From assembly GCA_029555085.1 (NCBI GenBank), contig JAKPTO010000008.1:1-35874 (forward strand): DNA of 35,874 bases, written 5' to 3'. Each line of letters starts with the position of its first letter. Position 1 is the first letter of the stretch. Shown piece after piece: positions 1-7,658 of the stretch. Source of the stretch: a bacterium. GTDB lineage: Bacteria > Patescibacteriota > Patescibacteriia > UBA1558 > S5-K13. The notes under the pieces are model-generated. The model ran no database searches and was not told the DNA's origin. It was given only the letters and a program-made list of their open reading frames with translations. The position numbers and the translations under genes are program-made.

Positions 1-114
1 GTGGATTACAGAGTTGGGAGATACTCTGTATCTACATATATAGGGATGGATACAGAATCTCCCCACTCAAAAACTGGGTGGCTGGAGATAATAGTGGCTT
101 TAAAATAAAGCCAC
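1..114 (+). other. Truncated unidentified feature at left edge (3' end of a gene or structured RNA)
   Basis: One frame is open from base 1 to a TAA at 106-108 and would give a 35-residue C-terminus that I do not recognise. The same stretch is unusually G+C-rich for this genome (43 of the first 100 bases). It folds well: bases 17-22 and 26-32 can pair with 50-56 and 58-63, and GTGGCTTTA/TAAAGCCAC (94-114) is a perfect palindrome spanning the stop codon. High GC plus a long hairpin favours the 3' part of a structured RNA; the open frame favours a protein end. No CCA end, tmRNA arm or RNase P signature is visible. I cannot decide between the two because the start lies outside the window. Confidence 0.4.
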
Positions 115-131
115 TGGTTAAAAGGTTTAGT

Positions 132-162
132 AAGCGTCGAATAATCCAATTCGACGCTTTTT
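132..162 (+). terminator. Rho-independent terminator
   Basis: Stem AGCGTCGAAT (133-142) pairs with ATTCGACGCT (149-158) around a six-base loop and is followed by a T run. It ends the feature at the left edge. Confidence 0.85.
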
Positions 163-239
163 TAAAAACTCTACCATACTATTAATAAATCAAATAATAT
201 ATAATATATATGATTATAATAAAATCAAAAGGAGAAAAA

Positions 240-989
240 ATGAATAAAAAAATTAATAAAATTTATTCTGGCAATGAGGCAAAAAAGTGGTACCGGGATA
301 AACCGCAATCAATTTCTGATTTTGTTGGCAAGGAAAGACTTTTACAAACCATCAAAAAAGAAATCGAAAATAAATGTGTTCTAGATTTGGGTTGTGGGGA
401 GGGTTATATTACAAGAAAAATTGCCAAAACAGCAAAAAAAATAATTGGCATTGATTTATCCCAAGATATGATAGATATAGCCAATCAGACAAACAAATAT
501 AATAATGTTTCTTATCTTATTTTAGATATAAAAAATATTGAACAAATAAAAGAAACCTTTGATGTGATTGTGATAAGTTTAGTCTTACATTATTTTACAC
601 ATGAAGAGTTAAAAACTGTATCAAAAAAGATTGCCAAACTTCTCAGACCAGGTGGGAAAATATATATTCTGGGTATTAACACAGATGAATTAATTAAACA
701 TAAATCATCTGTTTGGATTAGACATAAAAAATTCCAAAATATAAAAATAGATAGTTTCTTAGAGATTAAATGTTTAATTACTTGCGGAGAATATAAAAAC
801 TCTTATAGAAGAGTTGGTTTTTATTATTACAAACTCGAACACTATATTAAATCTTTTATCAATAGTGGTCTTGATTTAATAAATATTAAATATTTATCTC
901 CGACAAAAAAATTATTAAAACAATTTCCATCAATGGAATCTGAAAAAAATCTATATGTTTTAATGATTTTTGAAAAAAACGATAAATAA
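240..989 (+). CDS. Class I SAM-dependent methyltransferase
   Basis: 249-residue Rossmann-fold methyltransferase. Motif I is DLGCGEG (residues 49-55), followed by the acidic end of strand 2 (IIGIDLSQDM) and the motif IV/post-motif region ending in LLRPGGKIYI, as in UbiE/BioC-like small-molecule or lipid methyltransferases. The substrate cannot be read from the sequence. I start at 240 because GGAG (231-234) lies five bases upstream; an in-frame ATG at 210 has no such site. A good -10 (TATAAT, 200-205) precedes it, without a clear -35. It is a single-gene unit between terminators. The second half is lysine/isoleucine-rich and not diagnostic. Family certain, role unknown. Confidence 0.85.
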   Translation: MNKKINKIYSGNEAKKWYRDKPQSISDFVGKERLLQTIKKEIENKCVLDLGCGEGYITRKIAKTAKKIIGIDLSQDMIDIANQTNKYNNVSYLILDIKNIEQIKETFDVIVISLVLHYFTHEELKTVSKKIAKLLRPGGKIYILGINTDELIKHKSSVWIRHKKFQNIKIDSFLEIKCLITCGEYKNSYRRVGFYYYKLEHYIKSFINSGLDLINIKYLSPTKKLLKQFPSMESEKNLYVLMIFEKNDK

Positions 990-995
990 CAATAA

Positions 996-1030
996 AGTGC
1001 CCTCGAGCGAAGTCGAAGGGGCACTTTTTT
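996..1030 (+). terminator. Rho-independent terminator of the methyltransferase gene
   Basis: AGTGCCC (996-1002) pairs with GGGCACT (1019-1025), extended by TCGA/TCGA around a six-base loop, and is followed by TTTTTT. Confidence 0.9.
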
Positions 1031-1039
1031 ATTTTTAAA

Positions 1040-1064
1040 AAGAGCCAAGTTAAACTTGGCTCTT
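1040..1064 (-). terminator. Terminator of the ftsH-L,D-transpeptidase unit
   Basis: Perfect palindrome AAGAGCCAAGTT-A-AACTTGGCTCTT. Read on the minus strand it is followed by a T run just after the L,D-transpeptidase stop. Confidence 0.88.
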
Positions 1065-1068
1065 AAAA

Positions 1069-1824
1069 TTATTCTTGCTTTATTCCCCAATTCATTAATG
1101 TATCATCTTTACCGATCCACACTGGAACATCTTTTTCAATTAAAGAAAAAAGTTCCTCTACATCACCATTTATCATTCTTACGCAACCGTGGGAAATATT
1201 TTTTCCAATAGAGTATGGACTTGAATTTCCATGAATTCCATATCTATATCCACCACCATAAGACAACCCAATCCACCTATATCCGAGGGGATTGTTTTTC
1301 TTACCTCCGGCAATTGGCTTTGCGTATCCGCCACCACCCCACCAAGGATTTATTAGCTTATCAACAACACTAAACTTTCCTTCTGGTGTTGGACTTCCAT
1401 GAGCGCCTATTGCAATAGGATATTTCTTTAAAACTTTGCATTCTTGATAAAGAGTCAAAATTCTTTTCGATAAATTTAACACAATCCACTTATCTTTTGT
1501 TGCTGGATTTTTTATTTCATCACTGTATTGAAAATCTTTTGAATTTAATCTTTTCAATATGGTCTCAATTGTTATTGGTCCACAAACACCATCAACACGC
1601 AAATTATTGTCTGCCTGAAAACGAATCAAAGCATTTCTAAGATTAAGTTTCTCAATATTGGTTTCTTTTTCGTTGTAATAAGCCAAGCTTCTTAAATCTT
1701 CTTTCAATCTCTCATCACTATATTGCTCTGTGTTTGAAGTTTCATTATTGTTTGCAAACAAACTAAAACTCAAACAAAAAAACAATACAAGTATTGTGCT
1801 CTTTTGCAAAACATCTTTTTTCAA
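1069..1824 (-). CDS. L,D-transpeptidase (YkuD) with peptidoglycan-binding domain, exported
   Basis: 251 residues. A Sec-type signal peptide (residues 1-24, hydrophobic core ILVLFFCLSFSLF) is followed by a PG_binding_1-like helical segment (about 57-93) and a YkuD catalytic domain (about 112-238). The catalytic signature is complete: His198, then SHGCVR with His212 and nucleophile Cys214. Such enzymes form 3-3 peptide cross-links in peptidoglycan or anchor proteins to it, outside the membrane. The start is TTG: AGGAGG lies five bases before TTG at 1824-1822, and the signal peptide begins directly there. It lies 24 bases after ftsH on the same strand, so it is probably co-transcribed with it, but unlike ftsH it has a strong SD. 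Confidence 0.92.
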   Translation of the reverse strand: MKKDVLQKSTILVLFFCLSFSLFANNNETSNTEQYSDERLKEDLRSLAYYNEKETNIEKLNLRNALIRFQADNNLRVDGVCGPITIETILKRLNSKDFQYSDEIKNPATKDKWIVLNLSKRILTLYQECKVLKKYPIAIGAHGSPTPEGKFSVVDKLINPWWGGGGYAKPIAGGKKNNPLGYRWIGLSYGGGYRYGIHGNSSPYSIGKNISHGCVRMINGDVEELFSLIEKDVPVWIGKDDTLMNWGIKQE

Positions 1825-1848
1825 TTTTACCTCCTTTTATATAAACAA

Positions 1849-3660
1849 TTATTCCTTCATCAAAGCTTCAAACTCTTCTTTTTCAATTGTTTCTTTTTCT
1901 AAAAGCATATTTGCAATTTTATTTAACTTTTCTCTATTCTCTTTAATTGTCTTTTCTGCTAATTTATAACAACCATCAATCAATTCTTTGATTTCTAAAT
2001 CGATTTTTTTTGCTACATCTTCGCTATAATCCCTGTCTTCATGAATTTCACGACCCAAAAAAACCATTTCAGTATTTTTACCAAATGCTCTATATCCCAA
2101 TTCTTTATTCATTGCAAATTTTGTAATCATTTTTTTTGCCAAATCAGAAACTTGTTGCAAATCAGAACTTGCTCCATTTGTAATTTCTCCAAATACTATG
2201 TTCTCTGAACACAAACCACCGAGCATCATTGCAATTTCATCTATAAATTCTGATTTTGTGTTTAAATACCTATCTACCTCTGGTAAATTCATAGTATATC
2301 CTGCTGCGCGTCCACGAGAAATAATTGACACTTTATGAACTGGATCACAATTTGGTAACATGTGTCCAACAAGCGCATGTCCGGCCTCATGATATGCTGT
2401 AATTTTTCCCTCTTTATCTGTTAAAATATGGCTTTTTCTCTCTGGTCCCAACATTACTTTTTCTATACTATCTAAAATATCCTGCTGAGCAATTCTTTTC
2501 TTATTATTTCTTGCTGATAAAATTGCCGCTTCGTTTAAAACATTTCTTAAATCCGCACCAGAAAATCCTGGCGTACGTTGAGCGACTATTTCCAAATTAA
2601 CATCATCTTCAAATGGTTTATTTTTTGCGTGAATTTCTAAAATTTCTTTTCTATCTTTTTTATCAGGCCTATCAATCACAACTCGTCTATCAAATCTTCC
2701 TGGACGAAGAAGCGCTGGATCCAAAACATCGGGTCTATTTGTGGCAGCAACTACTATTATATTTGTCTGATTATCAAAACCATCCATTTCAACTAAAATC
2801 TGATTTAATGTTTGCTCTCTTTCATCATGACTTCCGCCAAGTCCTGCTCCGCGCTGGCGACCAACAGCATCTATTTCATCAATAAAAACAATACATGGCG
2901 CGCTTTTTTTAGCTTTTTTGAAAAGATCTCTTACGCGTGAAGCTCCCACACCAACAAACATTTCTACAAACTCAGATCCTGATATATGAAAAAATGGGAC
3001 ATCTGCCTCACCGGCTATTGCTCTTGCAAGAAGCGTTTTTCCTGTTCCTGGCGCTCCAAGAAGTAATACTCCTTTTGGAATTTCCGCACCAAGTTTTGTG
3101 AATTTTGATGAATCTTTTAAAAACTCCACTATTTCTTTTAATTCTTCTTTTGCTTCATACACACCTGCAACATCATTAAAAGTAACTTTTTTTCTTTTAT
3201 CCGCCTCTTTTACTGAAGATTCTCCAAAACTAAGCGCTTTTGTGTTCGCACCTTGAACTTTTCTAAACATAAACCACACAAAAGTAGCAATCAGAACAAA
3301 TGGTAATAAAATTGGAATAATAAAATTAAATAAAATATTTGAACTCGAATCGTCTTTTATAGAAATATTTATTGAAGACAATTTTTCTTGTGAAACTCCT
3401 AAATTTATCATTGTCTCCGTGAAAGAAGTTTCTTTTTCTTTTTTTGATTCTTTTGTCTCATTATTTTTCAAATCTATTTTTAGATCTTCTCCAAAAACCT
3501 CAACTTTAGAAACTTCTTCATTTTGAATTTTTTTGCCAAGCTCAACTAAAGAAATTTCTTTTTCTGATTTTTTACTTGTATCATAAAAGCTAAAAATAAA
3601 AGCAACTACTAAAATAGTGATAAAAAATATAATCAAATTTTTGAATGTATTATTCTTCAT
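1849..3660 (-). CDS. ftsH: ATP-dependent zinc metalloprotease FtsH
   Basis: 603 residues, typical FtsH length. Two membrane helices (about 9-26 and 112-132) flank a short periplasmic domain. The AAA+ module has Walker A GAPGTGKT (202-209), Walker B IVFIDE (257-262) and a second region of homology ending RPGRFDR (319-325). The M41 protease has HEAGH (424-428) and the third zinc ligand Asp499 in ASSDLQQ. FtsH is a membrane-bound hexamer that degrades misfolded membrane proteins and short-lived regulators. A promoter (TTGCTT-17-TATAAT) lies in the gap after rpsA, giving a leader of about 22 bases without SD. Followed by an L,D-transpeptidase. Confidence 0.97.
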   Translation of the reverse strand: MKNNTFKNLIIFFITILVVAFIFSFYDTSKKSEKEISLVELGKKIQNEEVSKVEVFGEDLKIDLKNNETKESKKEKETSFTETMINLGVSQEKLSSINISIKDDSSSNILFNFIIPILLPFVLIATFVWFMFRKVQGANTKALSFGESSVKEADKRKKVTFNDVAGVYEAKEELKEIVEFLKDSSKFTKLGAEIPKGVLLLGAPGTGKTLLARAIAGEADVPFFHISGSEFVEMFVGVGASRVRDLFKKAKKSAPCIVFIDEIDAVGRQRGAGLGGSHDEREQTLNQILVEMDGFDNQTNIIVVAATNRPDVLDPALLRPGRFDRRVVIDRPDKKDRKEILEIHAKNKPFEDDVNLEIVAQRTPGFSGADLRNVLNEAAILSARNNKKRIAQQDILDSIEKVMLGPERKSHILTDKEGKITAYHEAGHALVGHMLPNCDPVHKVSIISRGRAAGYTMNLPEVDRYLNTKSEFIDEIAMMLGGLCSENIVFGEITNGASSDLQQVSDLAKKMITKFAMNKELGYRAFGKNTEMVFLGREIHEDRDYSEDVAKKIDLEIKELIDGCYKLAEKTIKENREKLNKIANMLLEKETIEKEEFEALMKE

Positions 3661-3688
3661 TTATTTAGTAAAAATTCTTAATTATATT

Positions 3689-3717
3689 ATTATACAGAAA
3701 GACAAAAACCAAAGCAA
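3689..3717 (-). promoter_or_regulatory. ftsH promoter
   Basis: On the minus strand, TTGCTT (3717-3712), 17 bases, TATAAT (3694-3689). Predicted transcription start about 22 bases before the ftsH ATG. Confidence 0.65.
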
Positions 3718-3719
3718 AA

Positions 3720-4916
3720 TTACTCTTTTTTGTCTTCTGATTTATCCTCAACAGTTTCCTCTTTTTTTATTTCTTTAGTTTCTTTTATAGTTTCAGCTTC
3801 TTCTTTCTTTAAAGATTTTTTGTATGTTTTAAGAGATAATCCCAATCTATGTTGTTCTGGTTCTAAGTTTATAATTGTAAAATCATACGAATTTCCAACT
3901 TTTACAACATCCTCTGGGCTATGTATTATTTTATCACTTAATTCAGATATATGGGCAAGACCATGAATATCTTTGTCTAGCTCTATAAAAGCTCCAAATG
4001 GATTTATCTTTAAAATTTTCCCCCTAACCTTGTCACCGACCTTGTATTTCTTTGCTATATTTATCCATGGATCTTTTTGTAATCTCTTCATAGAAAGAGA
4101 AATTCTTCCGTCATCAACTGAAATAATTTCTGCCTTAACCTTGTCACCAACCTTTACAACATCACTTGGATCGTCAATTCTCTGCCAAGCAAGTTCAGAA
4201 ATATGGACAAGTCCCTCTAAATTCTCTCCAAACTCAACAAAAATTCCAAAATCAGCAACTCCCGTAACTTTTCCTTCTACAACTTTTCCAACTGTAAATT
4301 CTGCAAGTGTTTTCTTTTGCTCCTCTGCCCAAGCTGATTTTTGTGAAACTATTAATTTGCTTTCTCTTTCATCAACATCAATTACAACAACAGAAAAAGT
4401 TTTTCCAATAAAAGATTTTAAATGCGCTAAAATTTTTGATTTATCGCCACCCTCAACTCTTGGATAATATTTTGTTGTTAACTGAGAAACCGGTAAAAAT
4501 CCCATTACATTTCCAAGTTTAACCATAAGACCACCTTTATTAGCATCAGTTACTCTCACTTCAACTAATTTTTCTTCCTTCATTATTTTTTCAAGTTCGT
4601 CCCATGCTTTTTGATGGCTAGCATATCTAAAAGATAATTCCATTATCCCCTTTTCATTATCAAGTTCCAAAACAGTTGCTGATACAACATCACCAATGGA
4701 ATAATTATCAGAAGCACCTGATTCATCATGTAATTCTCTCCCCCTAACAACTCCGCTTGTAATTCCCTTATAATCTAAAATAACCTCATTTTTTCCTATT
4801 GAAACTATATTACATTCTATTAAATCACCAACTTTGGGTAGTTTTATTTCATCATGTGTTCCCAAAATAGCGCCAAATGCACTTTTTGCTTTTTCTTTTG
4901 TTTCTTTTGTGCTCAT
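3720..4916 (-). CDS. rpsA: 30S ribosomal protein S1 (four S1 domains)
   Basis: 398 residues with four S1 RNA-binding domains at about 29-98, 116-194, 209-277 and 294-364. Repeats 3 and 4 carry the classic FGxFVE...GLVHISEL and FGAFIE...GLAHISEL signatures, and repeat 1 is more divergent, as in ribosome-bound S1. The tail (366-398) is a Lys/Glu-rich, probably disordered extension. S1 loads mRNA on the 30S subunit, which matters in a genome where most genes lack an SD. The protein is shorter than six-domain E. coli S1, as in many Gram-positive and CPR homologues. No SD precedes its own ATG; the leader instead has pairing elements described separately. Confidence 0.93.
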   Translation of the reverse strand: MSTKETKEKAKSAFGAILGTHDEIKLPKVGDLIECNIVSIGKNEVILDYKGITSGVVRGRELHDESGASDNYSIGDVVSATVLELDNEKGIMELSFRYASHQKAWDELEKIMKEEKLVEVRVTDANKGGLMVKLGNVMGFLPVSQLTTKYYPRVEGGDKSKILAHLKSFIGKTFSVVVIDVDERESKLIVSQKSAWAEEQKKTLAEFTVGKVVEGKVTGVADFGIFVEFGENLEGLVHISELAWQRIDDPSDVVKVGDKVKAEIISVDDGRISLSMKRLQKDPWINIAKKYKVGDKVRGKILKINPFGAFIELDKDIHGLAHISELSDKIIHSPEDVVKVGNSYDFTIINLEPEQHRLGLSLKTYKKSLKKEEAETIKETKEIKKEETVEDKSEDKKE

Positions 4917-4920
4917 AAAA

Positions 4921-4985
4921 TTAAAAAAAGACCTTTTTAATTATTAAATACTTAAATTTTAACGGTCTTTGTGTCAAAATTTAAG
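4921..4985 (-). promoter_or_regulatory. rpsA leader: hairpin plus terminator-like/pseudoknot pairing
   Basis: On the minus strand the predicted transcript starts with CTTAAATTTT (4985-4976), which pairs perfectly with AAAATTTAAG (4960-4951). Its 15-base loop contains AAAGACC (4970-4964), complementary to GGTCTTT (4933-4927), which is followed by more U residues and, ten bases on, the rpsA ATG. The second pairing can form as an H-type pseudoknot with the first stem, or alone as a terminator-like hairpin with a U tract. Either could control S1 synthesis. This is structural inference from complementarity only. Confidence 0.45.
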
Positions 4986-4993
4986 CATAAGTA

Positions 4994-5021
4994 ATATTAC
5001 CATAAATTATAAAAATTGCAA
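4994..5021 (-). promoter_or_regulatory. rpsA promoter
   Basis: TTGCAA (5021-5016), 16 bases, TGG-TAATAT extended -10 (hexamer 4999-4994) on the minus strand. The start would fall about 4987, right at the first leader stem. A TTGACA further down (4979-4974) lacks a good -10. Confidence 0.5.
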
Positions 5022-5112
5022 TACCAGATAACTGAATGATTTACCTATAAAAAATGAGTCCCTTTTCTAAACATATTTTTATACCCCTTATTTCCAATTC
5101 AAAATCTAATAA

Positions 5113-5141
5113 TTGAAAAAGTATGAAAAAAAATATATTAT
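5113..5141 (+). promoter_or_regulatory. Promoter giving a leaderless mRNA (lipid pair)
   Basis: TTGAAA (5113-5118), 17 bases, TATTAT (5136-5141). The ATG at 5148 is seven bases after the -10, where transcription should begin. Confidence 0.65.
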
Positions 5142-5147
5142 TTATAT

Positions 5148-5777
5148 ATGGAATATGTAAAAAAAATAGACAAAATAATAGATATCAACAATAAAAAGTC
5201 TCAAGAATTTAGAGCAAAATATTTTAGAACCATAATAAAAATACTTGATAAATCTGGTTTTACTGCAAATTCTTTAAGTTTTATACGCGCGATATCTGGA
5301 GTAATATTTTTCTTTCTAGTAAAATTCAATTTTTTAATTGCATTTATAATTTTAATAATTGGTGGATTTACAGATTTTTTTGATGGAGCTCTTGCAAGAT
5401 ATCAAAAAAAAGACAGTGACAGGGGGAAATTTATAGACATGGTTTGTGATAACCTACTTTTTGTATTTTTTGTATTGGGTCTTATAAAAATAGAATTTAT
5501 CAGTTCGCTAAATTTAGCTTATTTTATTTTCATACTACCGGCGCTTTATTTAATTATAGTTACAAACAAAAACGAATTTTTAAAAAATGATTGGATAATA
5601 GTTCCATATGCGAGAATAACTTATTACAAAATAATTTTTGAAATAGGTTTTTTACTTGTAATTATATTTGGGGTAAGTAAAAATTTTTTCAACTCCATAG
5701 TTATAATTTTAAATATTTTAATGAGTGCTCATTTTTCGTTCCACTTCTATAAATTTTTAACTAAAAAATATAAATGA
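5148..5777 (+). CDS. CDP-alcohol phosphatidyltransferase family membrane enzyme
   Basis: 209 residues with about five to six membrane helices. The family signature D-x2-DG-x2-AR-x8-G-x3-D-x3-D is complete: Asp76, Asp79, Gly80, Ala83, Arg84, Gly93, Asp97, Asp101. These enzymes displace CMP from a CDP-activated lipid with an alcohol such as glycerol-3-phosphate, inositol phosphate or serine to make a phospholipid head group. Which alcohol is used cannot be told. The N-terminal 45 residues are a charged amphipathic region before the first helix. The stop overlaps the start of the CarS-like gene by four bases (ATGA), so the two are translationally coupled and probably act in sequence: CTP activation, then head-group attachment. 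Confidence 0.9.
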   Translation: MEYVKKIDKIIDINNKKSQEFRAKYFRTIIKILDKSGFTANSLSFIRAISGVIFFFLVKFNFLIAFIILIIGGFTDFFDGALARYQKKDSDRGKFIDMVCDNLLFVFFVLGLIKIEFISSLNLAYFIFILPALYLIIVTNKNEFLKNDWIIVPYARITYYKIIFEIGFLLVIIFGVSKNFFNSIVIILNILMSAHFSFHFYKFLTKKYK

Positions 5778-6286
5778 TTTATATTTTAAAAATTATCTGG
5801 ATTTTTTTACCAGGAGCCATGGCAAACATGGCGCCTTTACTTTTTCTTAATTGTAATTTTTTAAACATTCCAATTAATAAAAAATTATTTGGTAAAAATA
5901 AAACTTGGCGTGGAATATTTTTCGGAATAATTTTATCAATTATAACTACTTTTTTACAAAAAATATCAAGCGCGCTTTTTCATAATATTGAAATTCTGAA
6001 CTACAATGAAATAAATATTCTTATCTTTGGTTTTCTTATGGGCTTTGGCGCGCTTACAGGAGATTTATTAAAAAGTTTTATAAAAAGAAGATTAAGCATA
6101 CTCCCAGGAAAACCATTTCTTGTCTTCGATCAAATTGATTGGATAATTGGCTCATTAATAATTTTGAATTTTTATACAAAAATAAAAATTGAATTTGCAA
6201 TATATTCAATTTTAATATTAGGAACACTACACTTTTTTATAAATATAATTTCTTACAATCTCAAAATAAGAAAAACTATTTTATAA
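5774..6286 (+). CDS. CarS-like CDP-archaeol synthase family (DUF46) membrane protein
   Basis: 170 residues, mostly membrane helices. Two conserved cytoplasmic blocks identify the CarS family: FGKNKTWRG (residues 39-47) and the block GALTGDLLKSFIKRR...PGKPFLVFDQIDWIIG around 92-126. In archaea CarS transfers CMP from CTP to a diether phosphoglycerol to give CDP-archaeol; CdsA does the analogous step for ester lipids. Bacterial and CPR members exist, with a substrate that is less certain. The coupled CDP-alcohol phosphatidyltransferase upstream supports a role in making the CDP-lipid it consumes. The gene ends two bases from a convergent gene, with no terminator between them. Confidence 0.82.
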   Translation: MIYILKIIWIFLPGAMANMAPLLFLNCNFLNIPINKKLFGKNKTWRGIFFGIILSIITTFLQKISSALFHNIEILNYNEINILIFGFLMGFGALTGDLLKSFIKRRLSILPGKPFLVFDQIDWIIGSLIILNFYTKIKIEFAIYSILILGTLHFFINIISYNLKIRKTIL

Positions 6287-6288
6287 AA

Positions 6289-6717
6289 TTATTTTTTATA
6301 TCTTAAAACTTTTATTATTTTTCTTTTTCCCATATATGTAAAATGGTGCTCTCTAGGGCATCTGTATTTTTCTGAATTACTTATCGCTCTTTTATTACCA
6401 ATATAAAATCCCATATGATAATGTCCGGATTTATTTTTATCCCAAACTAATACATCTCCCAATTCTAAATTATTAATATCAACTTTTTTCCAATTATTTT
6501 TATTCATATCTTTAACACAACTTACAACCCTAAGATGTGCATATTCTATAAGTTTAAATTTTAAAAGAACTTCTGAAACAAATTTCGCACAAGATAATTT
6601 ACCATTTTGTAAAAGATCTATTTTTTTATTATTCTTTACAATAAAATAATTTCTAAAAATCTTAGAGTCTATACATTTTTTTGAATAATTCAAATACTTA
6701 TTTATTATTGCTTTCAT
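6289..6717 (-). CDS. Small NlpC/P60- or CHAP-like papain-fold protein
   Basis: 142 residues. Cys43 in LSCAKFVSEVL resembles the nucleophile of papain-fold amidases (NlpC/P60, CHAP, DUF830). ELGDVLVWD (85-93) matches the usual strand before the active-site histidine, and His101 in HYHMGFYIG fits the catalytic His followed by a GxYIG strand. No signal peptide is seen, so it either acts inside or reaches the wall by another route; with the surrounding envelope genes, peptidoglycan hydrolysis is the natural guess. The likely promoter puts the transcription start on the ATG itself. Confidence 0.65.
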   Translation of the reverse strand: MKAIINKYLNYSKKCIDSKIFRNYFIVKNNKKIDLLQNGKLSCAKFVSEVLLKFKLIEYAHLRVVSCVKDMNKNNWKKVDINNLELGDVLVWDKNKSGHYHMGFYIGNKRAISNSEKYRCPREHHFTYMGKRKIIKVLRYKK

Positions 6718-6723
6718 ATTTTT

Positions 6724-6752
6724 AATTTACAAAAAAAATATAATTTTTACAA
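6724..6752 (-). promoter_or_regulatory. Promoter giving a leaderless mRNA (NlpC/P60-like gene)
   Basis: On the minus strand TTGTAA (6752-6747), 17 bases, TAAATT (6729-6724); the ATG begins seven bases later at 6717. The overlapping inverted repeat TTTTAC...GTAAAA (6746-6769) could be an operator. Confidence 0.55.
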
Positions 6753-6787
6753 TATTTATAATGTAAAATAAAAAACCTTGAAAAATT

Positions 6788-6986
6788 TTATCACGACGAG
6801 ACTCCCACGCTAGAACTTATCTTAGTATATTAGTGTAAAGAAATAATAGAGAATAAAATTTTTATGAACTTGGCGCTGGAAGCTCCTAAAATCCTAAACA
6901 AGCGACAAGTCACCTCCGGAGAAACACCACCGACCACCCCGCTAAAAAAATCAAATATAAAAAAATCAAAAATTTGGTATAATTAA
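6788..6986. other. Compositional island with a possible 40-codon ORF (6864-6986, +)
   Basis: Within this gap, 6866-6943 is about half G+C, far above its flanks. On the plus strand an ATG at 6864 opens a 40-residue frame rich in Pro and Thr near its middle (SGETPPTTP) that ends three bases before the nitroreductase ATG. On the minus strand the same segment encodes an open but startless 38-residue stretch. No SD or clear RNA fold is seen. It may be a small gene, a relic of transferred DNA or an RNA. I do not recognise it. Confidence 0.3.
6975..6983 (+). promoter_or_regulatory. Extended -10 promoter giving a leaderless mRNA (nitroreductase)
   Basis: TGG-TATAAT with the hexamer at 6978-6983; the ATG at 6990 is six bases downstream. 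No good -35 is seen, in keeping with an extended -10. Confidence 0.6.
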
Positions 6987-6989
6987 GTT

Positions 6990-7658
6990 ATGAATAAAAA
7001 TAATGATTTAATACAAAAAGCAATCTTAGAACGACACTCGGTTAGACATTATACAGAGAAAAAATTAGATGAAAATATTGTTTCAATGCTTCAAAATGAA
7101 ATAAAGCAGTTAAATGCTAAATCTGGTTTAAATTTTAAGTTAGTATTAAATGAACCGAAAGCCTTTCGTAGAAATATTTTTGGCTTAGCTCAATTTTCTA
7201 ATGTTGAAAATTACATTATGTTAATAGGTCCAGATGATCGCGCTACTTGTGAAAAAGTTGGATATTATGGCGAACAGCTAGTATTAAAAGCTCAAACGAA
7301 AGGTCTAAATACTTGTTGGGTTGGCGGATCTTTTGCGCATATTTCAGATATTATGACAACCAACAAAGGCGAAAAATTATATTGTGTAATAGCTATTGGT
7401 TATGGGAAAAATAACGGCAGGCAACATAAAAGCAAGCCATATGAAGCTGTAGTTGTTGGCTCTAAGCATCCGGAATGGTTTAAAGATGGAGTCGAAGCGG
7501 CATTACTCGCGCCAACGGCTTTTAATAGTCAAAATTTTACCTTTGAATTAAAGGGTGATTCGGTCTTAGCTTATGCACCAAATAAAAAATACGATCAAAT
7601 TGGTTTAGGAATAGTAAAATATCATTTTGAAATTGGCTCTGGTCGTAAACTATTCTAA
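6990..7658 (+). CDS. Nitroreductase-family flavoprotein
   Basis: 222 residues. The N-terminal ERHSVRHYTEK (14-24) is the FMN-phosphate-binding start of the nitroreductase fold. Further family blocks are GYYGEQLVLKAQTKGLNTCWVGG in the middle and LLAPTAFNSQNFTF near 170-183. The C-terminus HFEIGSGRKLF matches the TM-nitroreductase subfamily. Such enzymes use NAD(P)H and FMN to reduce nitro groups, quinones or similar compounds; the physiological substrate is unknown. It is alone on the plus strand with its own promoter and almost no leader. GC is a little above neighbouring genes. Confidence 0.88.
   Translation: MNKNNDLIQKAILERHSVRHYTEKKLDENIVSMLQNEIKQLNAKSGLNFKLVLNEPKAFRRNIFGLAQFSNVENYIMLIGPDDRATCEKVGYYGEQLVLKAQTKGLNTCWVGGSFAHISDIMTTNKGEKLYCVIAIGYGKNNGRQHKSKPYEAVVVGSKHPEWFKDGVEAALLAPTAFNSQNFTFELKGDSVLAYAPNKKYDQIGLGIVKYHFEIGSGRKLF

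Noticed and set aside
3-180. Second open frame running through 1-180
   Set aside because: It reads through the strong terminator at 132-162, and its product resembles nothing; open by chance.
842-1090. 82-codon open frame antisense to the end of the methyltransferase gene
   Set aside because: It covers both terminators and part of a confident gene, with low-complexity product; a shadow frame.
3973-4467. 164-codon open frame antisense to rpsA
   Set aside because: Ser/Thr/Pro-rich with no start signal; a mirror of the S1 repeats on the other strand.
4965-4979. TTGACA in the rpsA leader as a -35 element
   Set aside because: No acceptable -10 lies 16-18 bases downstream; the upstream TTGCAA/TAATAT pair fits better.
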